Assembly (NCBI GenBank): GCA_032622095.1
Contig: CP136067.1
Span: 98,446,707-98,510,706, forward strand
DNA from: Siphonodentalium dalli
Lineage: Eukaryota; Mollusca; Scaphopoda; Gadilida; Siphonodentaliidae
DNA: 64,000 nt
Reading direction: 5' to 3'
Of the stretch, positions 24,801 to 36,800 are shown piece by piece. The position numbers were made by a program, and so were the translations under genes. Each line of letters begins with the position of its first letter. Position 1 is the stretch's first letter. The notes beneath the pieces are model-generated. The model searched no databases, had not been told where the DNA came from, and worked only from the letters and a program-made list of their open reading frames with translations.

Positions 24801-27800
24801 GGTGTCGCTCCTAGGGTTGCCACGACTATGAGTTTTCATAATCGACTAATCGCCAGTCATAATCGACGGTTAGTCGATTAATCGGTAATATATGCGTCCT
24901 GTATTACATCCAGGTAAACAAGTGATAAATGCGAAATTATGATCACTTCTTTACATCCATTTTAATGACAGTTATAAACTGTCGATGCTCCGTGTTTTAC
25001 AGTTTTATTTCGTATACGACAAGGAATACTCATGCCCTCATAGTCTCATTCGTCCCGATGTTGTTTTTAACAGGCCCTTACTATTAAATACTGTCAATGT
25101 TTCTGGCAATGTTAGAGCAAACTGCATACCCGATGTGACAGCAACTGTGCAAAATTGCACGAAGTAAAGCTAATCTCGATCGCGACTCCTAAGCCGCCAT
25201 TACGTATTTCGGCAGGTCACGTGCTTCACATTAATCGGTGAAATTGCGGGGAAAGGCGTGCACGTACAATGAAGTTAACGAGGATATAGGTAGACAGTGG
25301 GAGATATTTGAGCTTTTGTGGTGCACCCTGGGATGACGGGGATGCAGTCACAATTACTGCCGTGTATAACCTGGACATATTCAATAAAGAATTGCAAGAA
25401 ATAATGAAACAAATTAATAGTTTATATTATCAGAATACGTAACAGGCAACCGCTTTGGAAATGCATCTAGCACATTAGCACTAATAGTAAATTAATAAAC
25501 ATAATTAACATATAGGTAATGTCATGGCGATGACAGCATATGTATAGTCATTCAGTTTTCCAGACTCATCAGTCTCCAATCTCCAAAGCGATCATTGCTG
25601 GAGCTAGAGCAAAATCACGACCAAACTTACCTGAGTCAGGTATGTTTGGTCATGTTTTTGTTCAGGAAAACGAGCATATCGACTGCATCCGGCTTCAGCA
25701 ATGATCGCTTCGGAGACACTATATTTCCCGAACAGGAAAATACTCTTTCCGAAGGCGTTGATGTTGCTAATACAGCCAAATATTTTCTAGCCAGTGTCGA
25801 CAAAAGTGGATAGCGGTGATGGTTTGCTTTCCACCACAACAGTGCACTGTCATCGAATCCAAGGGACACCTCTCTGTCGAAAATTTCAACTTCTATATTG
25901 TAGTCAGCGATACTGGCAGCATGTTGGGCAACTTGGGTGCTTTTTTGTTTAACTCCAAATATGAGTTCCTTTGCCGACAGTTTTGGCTTTTTAGGCAGAT
26001 CTGGACATGCAACAGTAACAGTTGCAGTGGTCTCATCAGAATCAGATTGAGATGATTCATTTACTATTTGGTTGCCTTTGCCGTCGCTCTGGTCAGTTGA
26101 TGCACGTTTTTGTTGCTCCTCTGCCAATGCTTTTCGAACATCGATTCTCTTCGATGCGGTCAAAAACTTTAACTCATGAAATCTGGGATCAAGTGCTGAT
26201 GCCAGGGCATGCATGCCACTCGGAGACACATCACTCAAATTGAAACGGCGATCGATGTCATTGCATATGGCGCGTTTTATCTCCTTAATGGCAGCCGATT
26301 CTTCGCCATTCTCTGCTACATGTAGTCTATCAAGCAGACCAAACATAATTGGTAGGACCATGGAGATACTGACAGTCTTCTCTGCTGAAAGGATACTGGT
26401 TGCTGCTTCGAGCGGTTTTAGAACTGGAATTACATCCAACATAAGCTCCCATTGTTCATTTGTTAAGTCCAGTGTGCGCGCGTCGCTTCTCTTGGTTACC
26501 TTGTCGTCTGATAAAACTGCAACAACTGGCCAGCGTTCATCGGAAAGCCTTTCAATCATATGCAGGGAACTGTTCCAACGTGTTTTACATTCCTGGATCA
26601 GTTTCCTTTTAGGTTTCCCCATCTGTTCCTATCTGGTATATAACTCTTGTGTAGCTCGGGCGCTGTGACTGAAATGTCCAACCAGTCTACGGCAACCACC
26701 TAATAATATACTAAGTTTCCGGATATCAAGTCCAGCTTTAACGCAGATTTGTAATGTATGTGCGGCACACGGGACGCTGACAACATAGTCGTTGTGTTGC
26801 AACACACTGACACCAGCAGACACATTGGAGTCAGCGGAAGATGTGGCAGTACTCGAAGATGCAGGCTCATCCGAGTCATACTCATATCCTTTATCTTTAG
26901 CAGCTTGACGTTTATGTTTAGAGTCTAGTTTCTCATTCAATACCCGAATACTTGCTACAGCATTCGCCACATTATCGTGTATGACTGCTACAACTGAACT
27001 TGCTGGTATCTTGAACTTGTCTAAACAAACAATGATCCGTTCTGCAATGTTTATTGAAGTGTGTTGTTCGGGCATAATTTCTGTGGACAGAACGTAACTT
27101 TCCATGTCCCATGTGTCAGAAATGAAATGCAACGTAGTTGTCACATACGGGTCATTTGTACGGCTGGTCCAGATATCTGTTGTGATAGACATGCATTCTT
27201 TTTGCTCTGCCGACTTTATTAGCGATACAATTTTATCTGTCAGTTTCTGTCTGAATTTGTCGTGTTTTGCCTGAATTAACAGCCGTATGTGCGAACGCCC
27301 TGGTGGTCTATATCCAGGAGCTACCGATGCCAACAACTCCATAAAGCCTTCGCCCTCCACTGATCTCAATGGCTGCATGTCCTTGATAACAAAGTTAGTG
27401 ACTTTATCGTGGATTGTGGTTTTCCGGGCATCAGTTACTATAGTAGAAGTCGTAAACGATTTCAGGGTTGGCTGGGTCGCGACTGATTTCGCATGAGTCT
27501 CCGTCATGGATCTTGCATGTATAGAAGACATATGGCTTCGCATCGAACTTGTTGAGCCATGAAATGCCAACACTTTGTTGCATAATTTACAAGTCACTTT
27601 CTTGTCCTCTCCCTTGTCAAAAAATTCCCAAACATCGGATTGTTTTCTTGAAGACATTTTTACCAATGGCACCAAACGAGAATACATGTAATGGTAAATA
27701 TTTGCAACCTTCCCAGGTCCGCCCATGGCCTAACAGGCTGACAGATATTTCGACCAAAAGCTGATCAGATTCGCCCACACATCGGCGATGACCCTGTGAA

Positions 27801-30800
27801 ACGTCGGCACCGACATCAAAGACAAAGGATGCCGCCAGCCAGCCACGTACTGCGTGAACATGTCGCACAAATAATTCTTTGAAGATGACCGCCAAACATC
27901 GGCGGCGACATCAAAGGCAGAGGACGCCACAACGAAATTGTGCTGCATACGCAATTAACAGTTACTTCCAGGCATGACATCGATGAAAAGTACTGCTTAC
28001 ATACACAAGTTACACAACCATACCCACCCCTCCCCCCCTTGGACGATTAGTCGACGAATGTAAATAACCGTTGACTACCGCACCTGTCGAAGGTTAGTCG
28101 ATTAATTGAATAATCGTGGCAAGCCTAGTCGCTCCTGGGATATTTGCTCCTGTAGGTACCTCATTAACCCCATATGTTCCATGTGATACATAACTTGTCA
28201 AGTATTATTATGAGAGGTGCTCCTGTGATATTTGCTCCTGTAGGTACCTCATTAACCCCCACTGTTCCGTGTGATACATACCTTGTCGAGTATTATAATG
28301 AGAGGATGTCTCTCCTGTGAGATCTGTAGTTTTAGCTCCTGTAGATGCTTCATCAACCCTCTGAGAGCTGGTGAGTTTTCATCGAAGTCAGTGATTTCGC
28401 GGACGGCTTGTTTGAGCTCTGAATCAGACAGCTGATCACACGAATTCACAAGAATCTACAAATAATTATTTTATTTTTTTATATACCAAATAACAGTTGG
28501 AGAAATTAATGAGGAGATTCAGTATACGTACAGTAATGCCCTAATTAATCGACTCCATAACCACAGCAGAATTATGGGTAATTTTTCAGGATTTAGTCGG
28601 AAATATGGCTTGTTGCCATTCATCGGAAAGCTCTGACTGTCACGCAACATCGGTATGTCACTGAGAGCTTTCCGATGAATGGCAACAAGCCATATTTCCA
28701 ACTAAATCCTGAAAAATTACCCATAATTCTGCTGTGGTTATGAGGTCGATTAATTAGGGCATTACTGTACTGTGTTGAGCTGAATATTCAGGTATTCAGG
28801 TACGAAAACAGATTGAGAAAGAGCTGGAGAGTTCACAAACTGTTTTCATGCTCGAATCCCTAAATAACCAACAAAACAGAGTATGTTTATCTCTAATGTA
28901 ATCTATTATATATTTTGGAACATCTGTCTGTGTGTATGTATGTATGAATGTATGTATGTGTCTTATAGACTCGAAAACTGCAGGACCGATCAGACTAAAA
29001 TTTGGTATGTAGGCCTACTTTGATCCCGGGAACAATATGGGTGGATCCAATTTCACGTGCTATCGTGTCATTGACCTTGACCTCGCTCATTTTGGCATGT
29101 TTCTGGACCTCGACCGATCCCAATCAAATTTGGTATGTAGGCCAACTTTGATCCCAGGAACAATATGGGCGGATCAAATTTCACATGAGACCATGTCCTT
29201 GACCTCGCTCATATATGCTCATATAGGCATGTTTATGGACCGATTGAACAATAATTTGTCCAGACGCTGTATATTCTGCCCAGACTCAGGCGATCACAAA
29301 GAAATCTCTCAATAGCCCAGGAGAAGTTGGGCACATCAGCTAGTTCAATATAATAACAATTGTAAAGAAATTTTACGAAAAGAACTTTTTATCAACATTA
29401 TATTCTATGAAGTGATATCACAATTTTCAGTGATCAAATCTCTGGGAAATTCTATGGGGTAACTCAGAACAAATTCCTGTTAACCATATCTATAGCATAT
29501 AGCATTTTGGTTAACTCGATTACGCAACTTCAGGCAGCCCGGTGACGTATTCTTATAAAGTGACCGTCGATACTAATGCTATCCGATTAACTGCATCTTG
29601 ATCAGTGTTCATGCTGGGCCAAAAAATCTTTTGGCCAATTCTGATTTTTTTTGGCCAAATTAAAAAAAACTTTGGCCAAATTAAATAGTCATTTTCTTGT
29701 CTCACAATCAATGAATAATATCATTTTATTTAATATCTAACATTCTAAATCATTATGTCCATACCTTCAACTACCGTGTCTAGATTTCTTTAATCCCACC
29801 ATTGTTACTAGACAATATACCATTACCCACCATCTACTATTCAGCGTTATGACAAAGGATTCATTAGTGTTAATCCTCATTACTGTTTCTAGATTGTTTG
29901 ATTGTGCACTGCCATGATTTGTTACCCATTAAGCTGTATCAAATAATCAGTTAGCAGATGATCGTAATATAAATTTGATGCCCATGTCGCTCCCATTACA
30001 AAATAAATTTGGGTTTTTGAACTAGATTTCCAATTTTGGGGTAAAAAAAAATTTGGCCAAATGAAATTTGTTTTGGCCATTTTCGAAAAAAAATTAACCT
30101 TTGGCCAATTTGGCACAAGACAGTGTAACCCTGATCTTAACAGAGGCAGTAACTTTTCCAAAACCTTATAAAACACCACAAATTCAATCCTATTGTAAGA
30201 GTTTCCTGAGATCAATTGTATCGATTGAACAATATTTTTCAATTCTGGAGGATTTAAAATGTGACTTGCCAAAACCTTTGCCAAATGAAAATATTTTTTG
30301 CCAATTGTGAATTATTTTTTGCCATTGGCTTTAAAAAATGGTTTAAAAAATTCAAGCACTTTGAGGATTTTCCAGCAGCTTTATGAACTCAGTATAAAGT
30401 AAACTCACTTTTGACCTATTTCTATTAACAAGTGTATCCAAGGTTATTGACCAATCAGCGGCATGTATTCTAATCCTTTCGTTACTCAATGGATTCTCCC
30501 ATTCAGTTATAAAGTATACATGGGAATAGTTAGTAATTCATTTAGAGGGATGTTCAAATAATAACAGCAGACAACAGACTGGGAACATATAATTCTAGTG
30601 CTGAGGGATTCATATTCTTTGGTGGTAAATGTTCTGATAATAAGTTCAACAAACGATCTATGGTTGAACTTATTATCCCAAGGGAACAACTCATCAATAA
30701 GTATTCAGCAAATAAAGGGTAAAAGGCACAGATAGCTTTCGCGGTGGGTATTGCTGTTAAAATAGTCACACCCATCAAAATTGGCATAAATAGAAAGAAT

Positions 30801-33800
30801 ATTCAAATATAGACATATTTTGTTCTTATAATAATCATAAATAGTATATTATTGTCAAGTTCGTACTGTGTGATATGTGAAAAAAGCCAGTTTCTCAGAG
30901 TTTCTGTAACATTTTTGGCTAATGTCAGATTCCTCAACAAAAAGACAAGTGACATGCAATGTTTAAAAATAATATGTAGCTATGTGTGAACAATTAAATC
31001 TTTTTAAGTACACCACGAAGGCCATTCGTGCCTTTAATGAAAACAAAAGGATGTAGACTATTGCTAAACTCACCTTTAGCCTGTGTCTATCGACATCCAC
31101 AGATAGCTGTTCTAATTTATTCACCAGCTCGTCTGTCACTCTTTCGACATCAGACCCGACATGCTGCCCAAGGATTACTCCCTTATTATGACCTAACCAA
31201 TACTTCTCTAAATTCTCCATCATCGTCTGTAACATAGATAACACTTCCATTCAATCATTTCCTTACTAAATGGATTCTCCAATTCAGTCATACAAGTATC
31301 CCTTTCATGACGGGTTGTGCGCTGGTGCAGCATTAAAGATCCTGTGCCAGTGCATTCTCTTATATATGCGAGTTGTAAATTGAATTAATTCTATCACGTA
31401 TACCCGGTAATTTGTAAATTCAAAATTGCAGATATATCGCGAGATGTTCTGTGTAAGAAATGTTTAACTAATAAGTATTAAATATAGGACCACTTACAAT
31501 AAAAATAAACATATAATAGTGATGGGATGTTGGAGCTTTCCGATGAATGGCAACAAGCCATATTTCCGACTAAATCCTGAAAAGTTACCCATAATTCGGC
31601 TGTGTTTAAGGAGTCGATTAATTAGAGCATTACTGTACACGTATGTGTAACTTATAAGGTGTGTTGGTCGGGGAGAGCTTTCCGATGAATGGCTTTCCGA
31701 CTAAATCCTGAAAAGTTACCCATAATTCGGCTGTGTTTAAGGAGTCGATTAATTAGAGCATTACTGTATCTGATCCTGGTTATTGACACCAACCAGGCTC
31801 TAATCCACTAAATTAGATCGCCCAAAGTAACCTCAGATAATAGGAATATATTAATTTACCTGCAACCTGTCATTAAGATCACCACGTAGTTTCCACCACT
31901 CGGATTTATCAGTGATTTCCATGCTATCTTTGCTGCCTTGCATAATTAAATCAAATTCATTGAGAATGCATCGTCCCTAAAAAATATAACAATTTTTACT
32001 GAGTTAAAACAGATACATCGATTTAACAAGAGCACGACCACATGTCACAGCCTCATTTCAAATTGGATTTTAAAAAGATATTTATTTAAATGGGACAGAA
32101 TTTTGAGACACATGATCTAATAATTACTTTATTAGTTATAAGTTACTAATTACAAGTTAAAACAAATAAGTCAGAAAAAGTTACTAATTATAAGTTAACC
32201 CTTTCATGATGGGAAATGCGCTGGTGCAGTATTAAAGATCCTGTGTGAGTGCATTCTCTTATATATGCAAGTCTCCCATAGGGAGCCTCACATATATATG
32301 AGAATGAACTGGCTTACAAGGTCAAGGTAAATATTGTTATGCCATTGTATTCTCTTATATGTGTGAGGCTCCCTATGGGTGACTCGCATACATAAGAGAA
32401 TGCATTGGCACAGGGTTTTCGCAAAATTTCAGGAAGCTCCAGTCATAAAAGGGTTAAAACAAATCAGTCAGGAAAAGCTGTCATCACTTGAAATATTTTG
32501 TTCATAAGTCTGCACTCTAGGACAGCATATTCAGAAATTATGCTCTAATTACAAGTTATAGGTTACTAATCATAAGTAAAAACTAAGACTGTCCCAGTAA
32601 TTTTTAACACCCCAAGAAACAGGTATGATTTTAGGTGATATACCGATACGGTATCATTCGTACAAGTTGTTATATAGGCCATATAAACTTAATAGTTTGT
32701 TTCTCAGGGATTTTTTTTTTCAAAGTGATGAGGGAGGCAGTTATTTATATTTATTATTTTTTTCAAATTAATTTTGTGGTGAGGCAGGTATTTATATATA
32801 TAATATTTATCGGAGTCCCATATTAAGGAATAATACTGGATATGAGGAATAATACTGGATATGGGCAATATACTGAAGCAGGGAAGCTGACCATCATATA
32901 TCCCCTTAATAATCTAGATTTGTAATAAAGTTGTATAGAGGAAACAGTTTGAGTTATTCACTCATGGCAGAAGATGTGGAAACTACATCAGTGAAATTTG
33001 ATGTAACTCAGGGTGACCACCAGCCAGATCAAGCTTTATTGGAAGGAGTTCCACTGGACTACACATGAATTGATAATATTAAATCACAACAATAATTTAT
33101 GAAATAAAAGGTTTATTTTCTAATTAATCACAGACTTTCATAAAAATCTTGAAGTTTGGAATAGTGCTGATCCACAAACCAGAGTGCATTACATACAATA
33201 GCCACACATTGCCGACCCACACTGTCAACGCTAACCTTTCGGAAGCCCACTTTGTTTTCAACCAGTCAATGAATGAATTGCACAATTTGTTATTTTTGTT
33301 TTTCACATTTGTCTTGCTGGGCAACACCACCTCCTTGCAACTTGTCATCGGCACCGAGAATACATCAACTACTTCTCCTGATTTATTCTCTGGTACATCT
33401 TCTTTGGTCACTCGAATTTGAAAATATCGTCCGAAAAATTGCGTGACTTCAGAAAACATGATGATGATCATGATCATGATGTCTCCTGCAACTGTGTCAA
33501 AGTCCCCCGTTTTCGTTTTTGAAACAACCAGGTCAAAATCATCGTCAATGTCTTTCGTGGACATGAAATCATCAGCCGTTTGAGGAACAGTTTTTGATCT
33601 GTTGTCTGATATAATTGTCCATTTGCCTTCCGACGCATTCTGCGCGATACAAATGTTCACCAAAGTCGCCATTTTGTTATTATTTTAAACAGGAAGTTCG
33701 TCAGAATTATCTGCCCTTGTTTGTGAATGTAAAGTCCGGATAGATTTGCAGTCCGGATAGATTTGCAGTTTGCGTAAAGTTTCAAGACGAAGTTATCGGT

Positions 33801-36800
33801 CTGGGGCGGTTTGGGACATGCGGTATTTATATATTTATTATTTTATAGGTGCCAATAAATAAGGGGGAGGCGCAGGTTTTTGGGGGACGCGGCGATCCCT
33901 GAGAAACGAACTATTAAGTGTGTATGGCCATATTAGTTGAATGGTAAAAATTCTAATATCTTTCTATTCACATTGCAAATGGCTTGCAAGGCATTTAACC
34001 TACCTGTATCGATGAGAATGAATTTAGTTTGAGTACAAGTGGTTTTTGTCCTCTCTCCAACCGACTGATAAGCAGGACGGGGTTCGTTTCTGTTTCTCTG
34101 ATAAGAGATACTTGACATACAGTCCAGTCTGCAAAACAAAGAAAAACCATGTGAATTACACTGTAGCTCATTTTTATAATATAAGAAACACAAATCTGTG
34201 GCCGAGTTGGAACGTTTTTTTCAGATTTGGACCCATGTAATAAACAGCTCAGATTTGTTTGATACTTGGTAGATCAATGCCAAGCCTTAAAATAGTGTGT
34301 CTGTCATTTGCAGAATGAGGTCCCCAGAGGGTGAATTTAGTGATGCTACCCCCGCATAGCGGGCTAGCATCACCAAATTCACCCTCTGGAGTAAGCAGAA
34401 TGAGGTTCCCAGAGGGTGAATTTGGTGATGCTAGCCCGCTATGCGGGGGTAACATCACTAAATTCACCCTCTGGGGACCTCATTCTGCAAATGACAGACA
34501 CACTATTTCAAGGCATGATCAATGCACAGGCCCCTGGGCAAAATTACTAAAATACCAATATAGACAGGGACAAGGTTCAAATGATCGATTTTGGATTAAA
34601 CCACACAAACTATCAAAGCCCTAATAAATTCTAAAAATTGATGATTGCAGCCAAAATATCCTCAGATGTGTCTTATTGGCAATAAAATTCCCTTTCATTT
34701 GAACCTTGTCACTGGTATAGTCTATATTGGTTATTTTAGTCATTTTCCCCAGTGCATCAATGCTAACTGGAAATTCCCAAAATGCATCACAGATAAAACG
34801 AGATAATCTATAGAAGACAGAAAAGAGACTTTAATTTTCTCTGCACCAAATCCTATATTTAAAAGACAACAAAACAAATTTTTGGACATGCTAAGGGAGA
34901 AAAATCAAAGAAAAATAATGATAAGATAAAATATGTTTTCAGCAAATATCAACAACATCAGTTCACTATTAACTAGACCAAGCCTTGAAATAGTGTATCA
35001 GTCATTTGCAGAATGAGGTCCACCAGAGGGTGAATTTAATGACGCTATCTCCCACAAGGCATGCTAGCATCACCAAATTCACCCTCTCGAAACTTGATTC
35101 TGGGATCAGACTGAAGTTCCCCAGTTGAATTTGGTGATGTTCACCCTTTAGTCACTTCGATTATGCATTTTATCTTTTACAAACTGAACAGAAGTTACTA
35201 AAAACAATGTTATTTTGAGACTATAGATACTTCCTAGAAGATGAGGCCTAAGCAGAATGAGGTCCCCAGAGGGTGAATTTAGTGATAACGGTCTATAATA
35301 ACGACAACTAGAGCGTCAATAGGTTTATAGTCCGGTGATCAGTTAAGGTTCACAATAGATATTATAAGTTACGGGACGCTTAGTGGTCGGATATGGTGTC
35401 ATGTGAGGCGAAGTGTGATAAATATTAGGTGAGGCCATAGGCCGAGCCTAATATTGATCTCGCTGAGCCTCACATGACACCATATCCGACCACCAAGTGT
35501 CCCGTAACATATTTATTATGTCAGTGGACAAAATCCAGCATATCCCTTTAATTAATCGTCGCTGTAATTTATTGTAATTTGGTTACGATAAATGTGTCGT
35601 CTATGGCCATTAACTTATGTAATGTCATAGTGACGCGTCATGGGCGTTGAACGTCAACGCATTGAGTCAATGGCTAATTACCAGAAGTAGGACAACTTGT
35701 TGAGTTGAGTTTTGTTAATTTATGAGTCTTTAGAATTCCTTAAATATATCGCATGCAGGTTTTGGTACATGGTACTATGTCTTTAAATTCACAGAAAATG
35801 ATTTCCGACAGATATCCCCTTTCTTGGCGCCAAAATACACCAAAAATATTCCCGAGGCGACTGAGTTTCTGAAAAAACAAGATGGCTGATAAGAACCTAA
35901 TATTGATTTCATATTATCACCGACCTAATATGGGTTCATAAACCGTCACTATTTATCGACGCTGATTGCCTAATTGTAAGAGCTGACGTAATAAGTTTAG
36001 ATATGTTCTCTGACAAGACTATGTAAAAATGATACGAAGTTTGAAAAGCGCCCAATGTATATGACCTTCAAAATTGACGCTCGGATTAGAGGGTCATCAG
36101 CTCCTATCTTTCATATGTGACAAATTAGAATAAATTTCATTGAGATCCGACAACCTGTGGTTGAGATATCTGCTCGAACGGACAGACGATTTGCAGACGG
36201 AGGACCAGACTCATTTAATCCAGTATACAACCATTTCCTTCGGTCATGGGGGTATAAGCTATAAAGGTAGTCTTACTATGAAATTAAAGATTTGTTCTGT
36301 GTGGATTATAGACGCACCTGCTGGTATGTTATCAGTAATGGAGAGTATATCATCCTCTGTCTTATTGAAGCTAACAGCACTGATATCTCGCTCCAGACCT
36401 GCATCTTGACCAGATTGTCCCATGTTTTCTTTCTGAATTTTCCTGTAATTTGGCATTCAAACATTTATTACTTGAGAAGAATTAAACTTCTTTGATATTT
36501 TGATAGTGGGGGGGGGGGGGGGGGGGGGGGGGGTAATATTACTACAACTAACACACTTTAAAAAAATCACCAGACCCAGACCTGTCAAGTTTTGAAAATA
36601 GTAATCCGGGAGATTTTTGCAGGAGTTAGGCCTATGCCCAAATATGCTCATGTTCCAAAACAATTTTTTTAATTGATTTCTAAATTCTATCTTTTTATTT
36701 ATCATTTTTATGATGAAGTTTACATAGTTTTATGAGTTTCTATTTGTGTTATAAATATACACACCTAAATAAAACCGTAATGAAAGTTTTATACAGCTAA

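Larger units (their letters stand above)
24690..28280 (-). pseudogene. Three partial tandem copies of separase exon 15 (split by hAT)
   Basis: Copies lie at about 24690-24778, at 24779-24811 continued at 28128-28193, and at 28194-28280. Each holds the exon's 3' part (e.g. LMRHLQEQISQE in the first) and intron start. The true donor AAG/GTATGT is lost in all three: AAGATATTT in the first, AAGTTATGT in the others. Each is 85-100 bp. The middle copy was split by the hAT transposon at its GTCGCTCC target, so the duplication is older than that insertion. Confidence 0.85.

Noticed and set aside
25636-27764. Plus-strand frames within the hAT region (e.g. 26213-26668)
   Set aside because: They are shadows of the transposase. 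The minus strand carries all conserved motifs.
34249-34624. Matching frames on opposite strands (MNLVMLPPHSGLASPNSPSG)
   Set aside because: Identical protein from both strands is the signature of the palindromic MITE-1.
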